Origin: Mesorhizobium sp. ORS 3324
GTDB lineage: Bacteria; Pseudomonadota; Alphaproteobacteria; Rhizobiales; Rhizobiaceae
Reading direction: 5' to 3'
DNA length: 38,562 nucleotides
NCBI GenBank assembly: GCA_000824825.2
Contig: LM655219.1
Location: forward strand, 1 to 38,562
The stretch's first letter is position 1. Each line of letters begins with the position of its first letter. Positions 7,711 to 15,600 of this stretch are shown one piece after another. Made by a program: the position numbers and the translations under genes. The notes under the pieces are model-generated. The model searched no databases, was not told the origin of the DNA, and saw only the letters and a program-made list of their open reading frames with translations.

Positions 7711-8099
7711 TTCGCTTGTTCCTTGATCACGTTCGCGTCACGCTTCAGCTGTTCTTGCGTGCGGTCCGGCGCCAGTTCGGAGGGTGCCATGCTTGCCATG
7801 CCGGTCCGCAACAGGATCACACCCAGCACAGCCACCACCACGCCGACGAGCAAAGCGGACCATCCGGCGCCTAGCCCGAGCCGCGCCAAGGCAATGACCA
7901 ACGCCTGCAGCAGAACCAGCAATGCGGCGAGCAGGCATATGGCGCCGCCCAGAACTTCGACGGCACCGGCTTCGGCCTTGGTCACGCTCTCCGATATCTC
8001 GGCTCGCAGCAGCCTGGCCTCCGTGCGAACCAACGTACTGACCTGCTGCGCCAGATCGCCGACCAGTGTACCGAGGCTTGGATTGTCATGAGTGTTCAT
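7707..8099 (-). CDS. Phage holin superfamily-like (DUF1469) membrane protein
   Basis: A 130-residue protein with a soluble N-terminal helix (residues 10-45, LVGDLAQQVSTLVRTEARLL), two hydrophobic hairpin helices (about 48-70 and 77-100) and a polar tail. This is the layout of Pfam Phage_holin_3_6/DUF1469, a family found in bacterial chromosomes next to DUF3618 genes and not tied to any phage here. It overlaps its upstream neighbour (8096-8698) and its downstream neighbour (6835-7710) by four bases each, so translation is coupled through the operon. Confidence 0.82.
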   Translation of the reverse strand: MNTHDNPSLGTLVGDLAQQVSTLVRTEARLLRAEISESVTKAEAGAVEVLGGAICLLAALLVLLQALVIALARLGLGAGWSALLVGVVVAVLGVILLRTGMASMAPSELAPDRTQEQLKRDANVIKEQAK

Positions 8100-8698
8100 C
8101 TTTTCAGCTCCGCTGCTTGCCCGGGAGCGCCGCCGTCAGAGCCCCAATTGGGTGGCGCGTTGCCGCGCGGCTCACTTTTTTTCACATCGGTTCGAGGGGC
8201 ATTGCCCGGCTCGGTCGACCCGTGTCCGTCGGGAGGGGTAGCCTTCATGAACCGTCCGAGTGCTAGCCCCGCCAGCACCGAACCTGCAATCAGCGTTGCC
8301 GGATTCCGGCGGCCGAAGGACTGGACCTCCTCGAGCACCTGCCCGAAGGGTTTGTCTCTCAACGATGACGAAAGCTTTTCCAGCCCGCTGGCAGCATTCT
8401 GCATCAGTGTCGAAGCCGCGTTTTGATCTTTATTGGCCAGATGATCGCTTGCGGCGCGCAAGGCGCCGCCGAGTGCCGCAAGGCTCGATCCGATATCGCG
8501 TTGCGTCTCGTCGGCTTTCTCCGACAGCGCCTGTTGGGCCTCGGTAGCGTACTGCCCGCTCCTGCGGGCGATCTCGTCGCGCGCTTCTTGTAGTGCCTCG
8601 CCGGCGCTTTGGGTTTCCTCATTGAGCCGATCGGAAATTTCGTTCTTCGCCCTGGTGAAGTCGGTGGGCTCGCGGCCCTGATCATTCTCGCGCTGCAT
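8096..8698 (-). CDS. Hypothetical helical membrane-anchored protein
   Basis: A 200-residue protein. Residues 1-110 are a long charged amphipathic helix region rich in Glu, Gln and Ala (EALQEARDEIARRSGQYATE). A single hydrophobic segment sits near 141-155 (PATLIAGSVLAGLALGRF), followed by a disordered Pro/Gly tail. The first part resembles LEA/apolipoprotein-like stress proteins and the second the DUF883-type membrane anchors. The ATG at 8698 has an ideal GGAGG and sits eight bases after the 24-residue gene. It belongs to the operon 8781-6835 controlled by the promoter at 8807-8831. Confidence 0.72.
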   Translation of the reverse strand: MQRENDQGREPTDFTRAKNEISDRLNEETQSAGEALQEARDEIARRSGQYATEAQQALSEKADETQRDIGSSLAALGGALRAASDHLANKDQNAASTLMQNAASGLEKLSSSLRDKPFGQVLEEVQSFGRRNPATLIAGSVLAGLALGRFMKATPPDGHGSTEPGNAPRTDVKKSEPRGNAPPNWGSDGGAPGQAAELKR

Positions 8699-8706
8699 GA
8701 CGCCTC

Positions 8707-8781
8707 CTAGTGAAAGCCGAGGAAGGAGAGCACCGCGAGCACAACCACGATGAGACCGATGAGATAGATGACGCTGTTCAT
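8707..8781 (-). CDS. 24-residue membrane peptide
   Basis: A complete tiny gene: ATG at 8781, 24 codons, TAG at 8707. The product begins MNSVIYLIGL, is one hydrophobic helix and ends LSFLGFH, giving a single membrane span with a short polar end. It has a GGAGG site ten bases upstream of its ATG and starts 25 bases after the -10 of an EcfG-type promoter, so it is the first gene of the stress operon that continues with the genes at 8698, 8099 and 7710. Near-identical peptides are, as far as I recall, common in Rhizobiales. It could anchor or modulate an envelope complex; that is inference. Confidence 0.75.
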   Translation of the reverse strand: MNSVIYLIGLIVVVLAVLSFLGFH

Positions 8782-8806
8782 GGCGCAAGTTCCTCCTGCC
8801 TGTTCG

Positions 8807-8831
8807 AACTTCGCACCGGCTGAGATGTTCC
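8807..8831 (-). promoter_or_regulatory. EcfG-type promoter of the DUF3618 operon
   Basis: Minus strand: GGAAC (8831-8827), 16-base spacer, AGTT (8810-8807), 25 bases before the first start at 8781. One mismatch to CGTT in the least conserved position. Confidence 0.65.
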
Positions 8832-8859
8832 TTCTGTGAACAGGTTTTTTCGTAAGTAT

Positions 8860-9183
8860 CTACTTACCCGACACATCGCGGCCGGAAAGCTCGTCATCCG
8901 TGCATAGCAGGCGCGGGTGAGCCGGATCGGAAATATCGAGCTTGTCCCAAGGTATGCACTGGAGGCCTTCGCGGCGGCGCAGCGCGAAAAAATCGAGCAA
9001 TGCAGTGCCGACGGTCCAGGCGGACAGGCGTTCGAAAGCGGCGAAGATGCCGACATGGAATTCCGTGACGACGAGATCATCACCTTCCTGCTCGGCAATG
9101 ATCTCCTCGATATAGCCGATGATCCGGCCGTGCTGCGAGCTCACGCGCCGGCCAGCCAGTCGCTCGAGGTTCACTCTTGCCAT
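8860..9183 (-). CDS. PRC-barrel-like protein
   Basis: A 107-residue protein beginning MARVNLERLAGRRV. The pattern of short strands with a Gly-rich turn (HGRIIGYIEEIIAEQ, then VVTEFHVG) is that of a PRC-barrel, a small beta-barrel used in RNA maturation, photosynthetic reaction centres and many stress proteins. The C-terminal part (CIPWDKLDISDP) fits the last strand. The start is two bases after the stop of the related gene at 9186, so both belong to the Nramp-like transporter operon. The role is likely accessory or regulatory; no metal-binding motif is visible. Confidence 0.6.
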   Translation of the reverse strand: MARVNLERLAGRRVSSQHGRIIGYIEEIIAEQEGDDLVVTEFHVGIFAAFERLSAWTVGTALLDFFALRRREGLQCIPWDKLDISDPAHPRLLCTDDELSGRDVSGK

Positions 9184-9185
9184 TC

Positions 9186-9545
9186 TCAGGCTCCCGGTAT
9201 TCGGCCGACGATGTGATCGCGCAGCCAGTGCTGCCAGGCCAAGATTTTGGTCCTGCGCACGTCGATGTCGAATTCGATGTCGACGCCGATATCGCGCACC
9301 TTGTTCCATGCGATCCGATGCGGCCGTGCCTGTCGCTTCCCGCTCATTCTTGCCACGAGCCGCGCGGTCCAGCGCCCGGGGCGCGAACCGAGCCGGCGCG
9401 CCAGTGCAATCGAGCCAAGTTCGACCGCAATGATCCTTGGCGGCTTGCCCCGTCTGAGCTCGGCGACCAATCCATCCACCTTGCCGATCTTGACCTGCTC
9501 GCGGTCGACGACCTGCTTGTCCAAGATATCGCGCAGCAGCTGCAT
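9186..9545 (-). CDS. PRC-barrel-like protein
   Basis: A 119-residue protein with DKQVVDREQVKIGKVDGLV at residues 9-27, the hallmark first half of a PRC-barrel, and LRRGKPPRIIAVELG next. A basic central part and a final WNKVRDIGVDIEFDIDV segment follow. The start codon overlaps the stop of the Nramp-like gene by one base (TGATG), so translation is coupled. PRC-barrel proteins encoded directly after a transporter resemble the arrangement of some Mg2+/Mn2+ transport loci; a function in gating or sensing is inference only. Confidence 0.65.
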   Translation of the reverse strand: MQLLRDILDKQVVDREQVKIGKVDGLVAELRRGKPPRIIAVELGSIALARRLGSRPGRWTARLVARMSGKRQARPHRIAWNKVRDIGVDIEFDIDVRRTKILAWQHWLRDHIVGRIPGA

Positions 9546-10765
9546 CAGGTGCCTCCGAATATCTGCAGGGGAATGGTCACCGCCGCCAACACGAAGCCGA
9601 GCGCGATGACGAAGATGACGGCAGCGTTTGAGATGAAGCCGTTGCGATGGTGGCCGACATAGCGCTCGTCATTGAGCAGGAAGAGAAACGGAACCACCGT
9701 CAGCGGCAAACTGGCCGCAGTGAGTGCCATCGAGAAGATGGTGAGCCTCAGCGGATCGATACCAAGCGCTATCGGAATGGCCGCAAAAATGAGTGTGAGT
9801 GTATAGACGAGGCTGAAGCCGGGATCGTCGCGCGGCCTCAGGTTCTCGCCCCAAGTCCAGCCGAAACCCTGTGCGAGGAGATAGGCCTGCTGCAGGGCCA
9901 CTTCCAGAACGGCTCCGAAACAAGCGATGCCAAGCGAAGCAACGAAAAGAACAAACCCCCACAAGCCGAATATCTGGATCAGCATCAGGGGGAGCTGATT
10001 ATAGTCGTCCACCTGGTTCACGCCGTGAGCGCCCAGCACAAGCGCGGCCACAACCAGCACGCAGATGGCGATCGTTCCTCCGAAGCTCATACCGAGACCG
10101 GCAATCAGCCGGTTGGCGCCGAGATGGTTCCTGTCCCATTGGTCCTCGATCGCACCAGAGGAATAGAACATGAAAAGATAAGGCGAGATGGAAGCGCCAA
10201 GGATGCTGACGGCCATGAACCAGTAATTTGCCGCATCGTGGTGCGGCAGGCTGGGCACGGCTCCAACGGCCACCTGTTTCCATTCGGGCTTGGCCATCAC
10301 CGCCGCAACGACGAAGCAGAGCGTGATCAGGCCGAGCAGCGATACCCCCTTCTCGATAAGGCCGAACGTGCCTTTCCACAGCAGCAGCCAAGCAACGAAA
10401 GCTACTGGCAACGCCCACCATCGAAAGCTTAATCCCGTGGCAAGCTCGGCAGCGACGGCAACCCCGCCTATCTCGGCCGCGAGCACCATCAAATTGACCA
10501 GCAAGAGTGCAATCAGCGGCCAAAGGAAAGCATTGAATCCGAAGCGTTCGCGAATGCCATCGGTGATGGTGTGATGGCTTACGGCGGCGAAGCGACCGGC
10601 CATCTCGACCAGGAAGATGATGCAGATGGTCCCGAGCACGACCGACCAGATGAGCTTGAAGCCGAACAACGCACCGGCCTGAGCCGCCGTTGCCATTGAG
10701 CCCACCTCCAGAAAGCCGCCCACGCTGGTCACGATACCGAGCGAAATTTCCAGCAGCTTCTTCAT
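9545..10765 (-). CDS. Nramp-like divalent metal transporter with altered metal site
   Basis: A 406-residue integral membrane protein with about 11 transmembrane helices and clear Nramp-family sequence. In helix 1 the family motif D-P-G-N before A-T is here E20-V-G-S23, so the metal-binding Asp and Asn are replaced. In helix 6 the usual G-A-T-V-M-P-H reads G190-A-S-I-S-P-Y196, so the soft-metal-selecting Met is Ser194 and the His is Tyr. This suggests the substrate is not a typical Mn2+/Fe2+ ion; other Nramp relatives with altered sites carry Mg2+ or Al3+. The gene overlaps the upstream lipoprotein gene by four bases and the downstream PRC gene by one. Confidence 0.85.
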   Translation of the reverse strand: MKKLLEISLGIVTSVGGFLEVGSMATAAQAGALFGFKLIWSVVLGTICIIFLVEMAGRFAAVSHHTITDGIRERFGFNAFLWPLIALLLVNLMVLAAEIGGVAVAAELATGLSFRWWALPVAFVAWLLLWKGTFGLIEKGVSLLGLITLCFVVAAVMAKPEWKQVAVGAVPSLPHHDAANYWFMAVSILGASISPYLFMFYSSGAIEDQWDRNHLGANRLIAGLGMSFGGTIAICVLVVAALVLGAHGVNQVDDYNQLPLMLIQIFGLWGFVLFVASLGIACFGAVLEVALQQAYLLAQGFGWTWGENLRPRDDPGFSLVYTLTLIFAAIPIALGIDPLRLTIFSMALTAASLPLTVVPFLFLLNDERYVGHHRNGFISNAAVIFVIALGFVLAAVTIPLQIFGGT

Positions 10766-11193
10766 CGCTGCGGCGAGAAATATTGGCGATAGGCCGTTGC
10801 GAGATCGGCTTGCGCAGCGCGAAAATCCTGCCGTGCCTGGCTGGCCTGCGGCTGCTGTTTCGCTTTGACGGCAATTCCAGCCCGGCTTGTCACGTTTAGC
10901 AGCCGGCCGACCGCTGCCTTCAGCGCGTCCCGCTTCGCATTATCGGACGTGGAGGCCGATCCAACTTGCCGGCCGGCTTCGTCAAGTGTCCCGGCAAAGG
11001 ATTGCAGGGCAGCCGAGGCGTAGTGCGACGGCGCGGCGCCGGAAAGCCAGGCATCTGTCACCAAGGCCGCCGCCTGCGCCGTCGAGGCGGCGAGCTTCGA
11101 TTGCTGTTCGACAGTTTCGGACGAAGAACAGGAAGCAAGTGCCAGTGCAAGCACCTGTGGTAAAAGCACATTTCGCGGAGCAACGCTGCGCAA
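10762..11193 (-). CDS. Putative lipoprotein of the Nramp-like operon
   Basis: A 143-residue protein. A basic start (RSVAPRN) is followed by a hydrophobic stretch and the lipobox LALASC, after which Ser-rich residues begin the mature, mostly helical, Ala/Gln-rich part that ends in YRQYFSPQR. This predicts export and lipid anchoring at the invariant Cys. No ATG fits the signal sequence; I chose the TTG at 11193 because GAGGGG lies seven bases upstream, though a GTG further in is possible. Its stop overlaps the transporter start (ATGA), so the two are coupled. No family recognised. Confidence 0.65.
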   Translation of the reverse strand: MRSVAPRNVLLPQVLALALASCSSSETVEQQSKLAASTAQAAALVTDAWLSGAAPSHYASAALQSFAGTLDEAGRQVGSASTSDNAKRDALKAAVGRLLNVTSRAGIAVKAKQQPQASQARQDFRAAQADLATAYRQYFSPQR

Positions 11194-11231
11194 TGCTTTC
11201 CCCTCACTGCTGACGCTTCGAACATGAAGAT

Positions 11232-11256
11232 AAAGCGGCGCCAATGGGAAGGTTCC
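11232..11256 (-). promoter_or_regulatory. Weak EcfG-like promoter
   Basis: Minus strand: GGAAC (11256-11252), 16 bases, CTTT (11235-11232), 38 bases upstream of the lipoprotein start. One base off in the -10 core, so weaker support than the other sites. Confidence 0.35.
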
Positions 11257-11312
11257 GCAGCGAAACGCAATTGCGCGGCCGCACCTGTTCGCCAGTTCCA
11301 ACATGCGGCCGC

Positions 11313-12269
11313 TTACCGGCCGCTCAGCTCCGGATCGGCAGACGACAGAGCGGCGACCTTGTCGATCATGGCAAGTACCGCCTGTGGGGCCGTCTGGTGC
11401 ACCATATGTCCGGCGTCGGGGACGATATCGACCAGTGAGTTCGCAAGCTCCGCATGTAGCCGCAGCGCTTCGGCCGGCGCGTCGAAAAGCTGATCGCCGG
11501 CGCCCGCGACGATCCCGACGGGAACAAAAATGTCGCAGTACCGAGGTCTCGCAAACAACGCTGTGGACCACATCAGGAACGATTCCGCCGCGATGGATCG
11601 CAGTTGTGATGGGCGGCTCGCCAACTCTCTCGTCGCTGCCGAAAATGCCGACGAGATCGCGGCCGGGCCGAATATTCTTCGCATCGACCAGCCCCAGCCG
11701 AGCCTGACCAGTGGCGGCAGCAATGTGTGGCGCAACGCCGTTCCGATCACAGGCACGGCCGGCAGCGCCGACAGGGCGAGTTCATATCTCGGCGGCGCAA
11801 AATGATAGCCTGAAACAAGCACGACACCGGCAACCGATCCCGGGTGCCGGTGCGCCATCTTGAGCGCCACCGCGGCGCCCCATGAATGGCCGAGAACCAG
11901 ATAGCGTCCGACCCCGAGTTCCGCCGCCGCCTCATTGATCAGATCGGCCTGCGCGGCGGCCGACCAGACCTTGCCGATCGGGCGCGAGCTCCCGCCGAAG
12001 CCTGGTCTGTCGAAAGCCAGAACGCGATAGCCTGCGGCCGCTTGGTCGAGGATGCAGCTCGTCTTGAAGTCCTCCGCCGAAGCGCCGTTGCCATGCAGCA
12101 GCAACAGCGGCATGCCCCGGCCCTGCTCGAGAAGGTGCAGGCGCACCCCGTCCACATCGACGAAACGCCCGAGACGGCGGCCGCGCAACGCCCGTCGCGC
12201 GCGCAGCCCATTATAGAGCGCGAGCCCTGCCGCTGCCGCTATCAGAAGCAAGGTCGGGCCGTTCAACAT
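11313..12269 (-). CDS. Alpha/beta hydrolase with N-terminal membrane anchor
   Basis: A 318-residue alpha/beta-hydrolase-fold enzyme. An N-terminal hydrophobic helix (residues 5-20) should tether it to the inner membrane. The fold follows with the oxyanion segment LLLHGNG (58-62), the nucleophile elbow GHSWG (Ser129), the acid in AGAGDQ (Asp259) and the catalytic His in DAGHMVH (His288). The triad is complete, so it should be active on an ester, lactone, amide or epoxide-like bond; the substrate cannot be told. The lid region 155-245 is unremarkable. The ATG at 12269 precedes the anchor. It is transcribed alone, 120 bases upstream of the lipoprotein gene. Confidence 0.88.
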   Translation of the reverse strand: MLNGPTLLLIAAAAGLALYNGLRARRALRGRRLGRFVDVDGVRLHLLEQGRGMPLLLLHGNGASAEDFKTSCILDQAAAGYRVLAFDRPGFGGSSRPIGKVWSAAAQADLINEAAAELGVGRYLVLGHSWGAAVALKMAHRHPGSVAGVVLVSGYHFAPPRYELALSALPAVPVIGTALRHTLLPPLVRLGWGWSMRRIFGPAAISSAFSAATRELASRPSQLRSIAAESFLMWSTALFARPRYCDIFVPVGIVAGAGDQLFDAPAEALRLHAELANSLVDIVPDAGHMVHQTAPQAVLAMIDKVAALSSADPELSGR

Positions 12270-12371
12270 GGTACTCAATGGGCGGCGGTCCCGCGCGCTG
12301 TTAGGGAGCTTTGGCGCGATAGCGACAGCATGACGGATGCGCGAAGGATGGCCATCCAAAGGGCAGCTATT

Positions 12372-12620
12372 TCAGGCCGAGCCCTTCTGTGGCAGATCCG
12401 TCTCTTCATCGACCTGCTCCTGGGGGGCCTTGCGCTGCCGCTTCGCTCCTTTGACCGGCTGATCTTGCCGCTCGAGCTCGCGCTCGACCGTGTCGCGAGA
12501 ACCCTCAACCGGATCTTGTTGCGGCAGGCGCTTGTCGGTTCGCCTAGCGCCTTGCCCGCTTGTCCGGTCGCTGCCCGAGCGTGGCTTGGAAAGATTGTGC
12601 TCCGCAGTTTTTTTGGTCAT
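12372..12620 (-). CDS. Small hydrophilic hypothetical protein
   Basis: An 82-residue, highly charged protein (MTKKTAEHNLSKPRS at the start, repeated Gln/Arg/Lys/Glu after). No hydrophobic core is visible, so it is probably disordered. The start at 12620 has only a weak TAGG ribosome site. It lies 103 bases upstream of the hydrolase gene on the same strand. Similar short, charged proteins occur beside stress genes in rhizobia. No family recognised. Confidence 0.45.
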   Translation of the reverse strand: MTKKTAEHNLSKPRSGSDRTSGQGARRTDKRLPQQDPVEGSRDTVERELERQDQPVKGAKRQRKAPQEQVDEETDLPQKGSA

Positions 12621-12957
12621 TTGCCTACATGCTCTATCCAGGCTCGCCAGCTCACTCGGCTGGCTGCGTGCCGACCTACTCAGGGCAAGCCAAACGGACG
12701 GGCTGTCCATTTGTTCCGGCAATCCGGCCCAGAGCGAGGACGATGCCAAGCAGCAGTTCGCTCCTAGTCCTTTTGATAAGGCGCACCCCGGGGAGGACGC
12801 CGGGCGGCTCGTCGCAGCAGAGCGAGGCGATGGGGTTTCCGGCACGCTTTCTCATCTTGACGGCCAAAATCCATAAACCCATATCGCAGGCAGGCGCGGA
12901 CCGCTGCCGGCCCCTGCCTATTCCAAACTCAAATGTTCGTTCGACTTGGAGGATCTT

Positions 12958-13260
12958 ATGAACGTTCGGATGTTTGACAGCCCCGTTTTCGTGAAGAGCA
13001 GCAACAGCCTCGTCCAGGAAATCGCGTGCCTGGAGGACGCCCTGGAATTTCTTTACGAATGGCCCAAGAACAGACGCGGCACCATCTACGGGACCGCCCT
13101 GCGAGCCTGCCAGCGAGCATTCGACAGCAGCTATCCGCTGGCAGCCGCCAGGGATGCGTTTTGCGGCTTCGCAAAGTCGGCCAAAATCCACGAGGAAGTG
13201 AGTACTCCTTTGCCCTGGATGACGGCGAAGGGCAGCCGCGGCGGCGGATTGGTAGTGTAG
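12958..13260 (+). CDS. DUF982 domain protein
   Basis: A 100-residue protein of the rhizobial DUF982 family. Seen: an N-terminal strand (MFDSPVFV), a helix with LEDALEFLYEWP, then the typical R-G-T-x-Y-x-x-A-L-x-A-C motif and a C-terminal helix ARDAFCGFAKSAK. A strong GGAGG lies seven bases before the ATG at 12958. The last 20 residues are Gly-rich and less family-like. The gene is followed 20 bases later by a second DUF982 gene, so the two look like a tandem duplication in one transcript. Function unknown; the family is abundant on symbiotic plasmids and islands. Confidence 0.8.
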   Translation: MNVRMFDSPVFVKSSNSLVQEIACLEDALEFLYEWPKNRRGTIYGTALRACQRAFDSSYPLAAARDAFCGFAKSAKIHEEVSTPLPWMTAKGSRGGGLVV

Positions 13261-13280
13261 GGCTACAAAGGCAGTTCGCA

Positions 13281-13565
13281 ATGTTCGCCAAACTGTTTGA
13301 AAAGCCAATCCATGTCCTGGTCGGATTGGGATTCCCGCATCAATTGAACACTGTCGCAGACGCCTATCAATTCGTCATCGACTGGCATGGCAACAGCCCT
13401 GAGCAGAAGGCGGCAATCTGCGCCTGCAAGGCCGCGCTGGCCGGGGATATCGATGCACAAACAGCAAGAGGCGTCTTCGTAGCCTTTGCCCGCAGGAAGG
13501 ACATCCTGATCGAGGATGGAGGCGTTCCGCCAAGAGGCAATGCAGCCCAGCCGAAGCATGCCTGA
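13281..13565 (+). CDS. DUF982 domain protein (second tandem copy)
   Basis: A 94-residue DUF982 protein: strand LFEKPIHVLVG, helix with ADAYQFVIDWHGN, the motif KAAICACKAALAG (the counterpart of the A-L-x-A-C motif next door) and a final helix TARGVFVAFARRK. Divergence from the neighbour is large, so the duplication is old. The ATG at 13281 has a modest AAAGG site. It ends 50 bases from the convergent DUF892 gene. Confidence 0.78.
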   Translation: MFAKLFEKPIHVLVGLGFPHQLNTVADAYQFVIDWHGNSPEQKAAICACKAALAGDIDAQTARGVFVAFARRKDILIEDGGVPPRGNAAQPKHA

Positions 13566-13614
13566 TATGATCGAGGCGGCGGCCTACGCCGTCTCGTTCG
13601 TCTGTCTTGCGTTG

Positions 13615-14124
13615 CTAGCGCTTGGCATTGCGGCTGTCGGCATCAGCCCGCGCCAGGAATATTTCGGTGATCTGCGCAAGGTTGTCCTTGAGCCATTCGG
13701 CCATGGCCTCTTCTTCGCGCAGGTTCTGCTCGCACACACGGGCAATCTCGGCTTCACCGGCGGCTTGAGCAGCGGCCTTGAGGATCTTGTAGGAAGCGAT
13801 CTCCATGTGTTCGAAGGTGTAGCTGGCCAAAGAACCTTTCATCACCTCGTCGCCGGCGAAAACCCCACTGATCGACTGCGCCATCGCAGTCAGCTTGGCG
13901 CCTGCGTCTTTCAGTGTTGAAGAGCCTTCGTCGATGCCGTCGAGGCAAGACTTCAATCGTCTGGCCTGCTCCTTCGTCTCGGCGAGGTGAGTTCGGATAC
14001 GTGCGCTGAGGTCCGGATAGCTGTCGAGCCGGCTCAATTGGCCCGACAGCATCGTCTCAGCCTGCTCCTCCATCGCGTGAGCGTCCCTCAGCCATTGGGT
14101 GAGCCATTCGCGGGATTCAGGCAT
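13615..14124 (-). CDS. YciE/YciF-type ferritin-like protein (DUF892)
   Basis: A 169-residue four-helix protein of the DUF892 (YciE/YciF) family. Seen: DAHAMEEQAETML in helix 1, HLAETKEQARRL in helix 2, YTFEHMEIASYKIL in helix 3 and LREEEAMAEWL in helix 4. The Glu and His spacing is that of a ferritin-like di-iron fold. Members are induced by osmotic and other stress; activity is unproven. The start at 14124 has AGGAGA upstream. An EcfG-type promoter lies at 14158-14182, and the divergent DUF3606 gene at 14344 has its own. Confidence 0.88.
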   Translation of the reverse strand: MPESREWLTQWLRDAHAMEEQAETMLSGQLSRLDSYPDLSARIRTHLAETKEQARRLKSCLDGIDEGSSTLKDAGAKLTAMAQSISGVFAGDEVMKGSLASYTFEHMEIASYKILKAAAQAAGEAEIARVCEQNLREEEAMAEWLKDNLAQITEIFLARADADSRNAKR

Positions 14125-14157
14125 TGCTTGTTTCTCCTGGTTTTTTTGGTGCGCCCG

Positions 14158-14182
14158 AACCACGAATGCTGAGGAATGTTCC
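14158..14182 (-). promoter_or_regulatory. EcfG-type promoter of the DUF892 gene
   Basis: Minus strand: GGAAC (14182-14178), 16 bases, GGTT (14161-14158), 33 bases before the start at 14124. Confidence 0.65.
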
Positions 14183-14293
14183 GCCCAGAGAGTGGGAGTG
14201 AAGTTCATGGGCACGACAGGTCAGTGCGGTGACGCTTCGACTGTCTCCGACGGGGGCCGAAACCGCGCAGTCATGCCGGTCCCCGCAGAGCCT

Positions 14294-14318
14294 GGAACAT
14301 TCCCACAGCATGGCTGTT
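14294..14318 (+). promoter_or_regulatory. EcfG-type promoter of the DUF3606 gene
   Basis: GGAAC (14294-14298), 16 bases, TGTT (14315-14318), 25 bases before the ATG at 14344. With the site at 14158-14182 it forms a divergent promoter pair. Confidence 0.65.
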
Positions 14319-14343
14319 TTGTTCCTCATCAGGAGGAACAACC

Positions 14344-14532
14344 ATGGCAGACGACACGACCAAGCGTGATTTCCGCGACCGCGGCCGCATTTCAAGCGAT
14401 GAGGAATACGAGGTCGCCTACTTCGCAAGGAAATTCCAGCTGACAATGCCTGAAGCCCGTGAACTCATCAAAAAGCACGGAAACGACCGCGAGACGTTGG
14501 AGCGCGAGGCAAAGGCAATGTCGAGCCGGTGA
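14344..14532 (+). CDS. DUF3606 protein
   Basis: A 62-residue hydrophilic protein: T-K-R-D-F-R-D-R at residues 6-13, EYEVAYFARKFQLT in the middle and EARELIKKHGNDRETLE near the end, the full DUF3606 pattern. An AGGAGGA ribosome site lies just before the ATG. It is a close paralogue of the gene at 18150: promoter, leader and first dozen codons are also alike, so the whole unit was duplicated. The EcfG promoter at 14294-14318 implies stress induction. Molecular function unknown. Confidence 0.88.
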   Translation: MADDTTKRDFRDRGRISSDEEYEVAYFARKFQLTMPEARELIKKHGNDRETLEREAKAMSSR

Positions 14533-15289
14533 TCGACTCGGCCGTCGGCAAGCGCCTCCAGAGCTGAATCGCCTAGGCGCATATCATGCGAATGGCCCGC
14601 GGCGGATTCTCTGCTCTTAGCTTATTCGGGGGCACGTCCTTAGTAACCACTGAGCCCGCAGCAACGACTGAGTTCTCGTCGCCCGTCACCCGATGATCGT
14701 TGCGCCGGCTGAGATGCAGACGTTTCTCTCAATCATGATGGGCTTCGCTCTCGTAAGACGTCGCGCCCGACGCGCGGTTTGCTTCCCACCTGTCGCGGCG
14801 TAGAATGATGGGATCAATAAGAAGCGGACGTCAAGCGATTAAGCTTGGCTGCTATCGCCATTGCCAGCTTCGTTTCCGCTATCATCGCTGCCGATTGTGG
14901 CGTCTGTCTGCGAACAACCTTCAACACCATTCTGATGTGTTCCTTGCGTGCAGAAACAGTTCTCTCCCTGCTTCATTTCCCATTGAACGGATCCACAACT
15001 AGGATAACTGGCCGTCATCCAGAAACTCCGCCAGCCTGTTGGTCACTGACCCCTCAAACATCGAAGAGGTTCCCAAAATGCGGCAACCGACGGCGCGGGC
15101 GGGGGGCTTGCGGGAGGCCGTCGGCTGCCAGGGAAGGAGGCCCAATCGAATCAGTTAAATGCATAGGCCCTTATGCAATAATGCCAGCTCGTCGCCTTTT
15201 TGGGAACTGGATTCGGCGACCACGTTGTCGTTCATCGCCAGAACGATATGCTAGTGAGCGCTTGAAGTTTGGCCCGTGCCGGGCGCTGC
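14533..15289. other. Long stretch without a recognisable gene
   Basis: About 750 bases with frames broken by stops and no recognisable family or ribosome sites. It may be decayed sequence upstream of the CheR-type remnant. Confidence 0.5.
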
Positions 15290-15600
15290 CCGGCGACGAC
15301 TGCGAGCAAGTGACGCCGAAACTCCTGAAGGCATTCTTCTGGCGCGAGGACGGCACCTATCGTGTCGCCTCCGATCTCAGGGAAGTCTGTCTGTTTTCGG
15401 CGCACAATCTGCTGCGCGATCCGCCCTTTTCCAAGCTCGACCTGATCGCCTGCCGGAACCTCCCGGTCTATATGGGCCCGGAGCTGCAGGAAAAAATCGT
15501 CCCGATCTTCCGCTACGCATTGCGCAGCGCCGGCCATCTCTTTCTCGTGTCTTCCGGGAACGTCACGCGACACGCGCGCCTGTCTCGAGGGGCAATGTCC
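15290..15600 (+). pseudogene. CheR-type methyltransferase (CheB/CheR hybrid) remnant
   Basis: About 100 codons matching the catalytic end of CheR methyltransferases as found in CheB-CheR-PAS hybrid proteins: VTPKLLKAFF, then YRVASDLREVCLFSAHNLLRD, PPFSKLDLIACRNL and the ALRSAGHLFLVSS strand. There is no start, no N-terminal CheR part and no PAS or kinase domain; the frame runs on to 15825 in unrelated sequence. Several invariant residues are changed (NLPVYM for NLLIYM). It is a dead fragment of a large sensory gene. Confidence 0.72.

Noticed and set aside
7707..8099. Holin-like gene as a sign of a prophage
   Set aside because: The family is common in bacterial chromosomes beside DUF3618, and no other phage gene is present.
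15204..15227. GGAAC followed by CGTT with a 15-base spacer
   Set aside because: The spacer is too short for EcfG and there is no gene start downstream.
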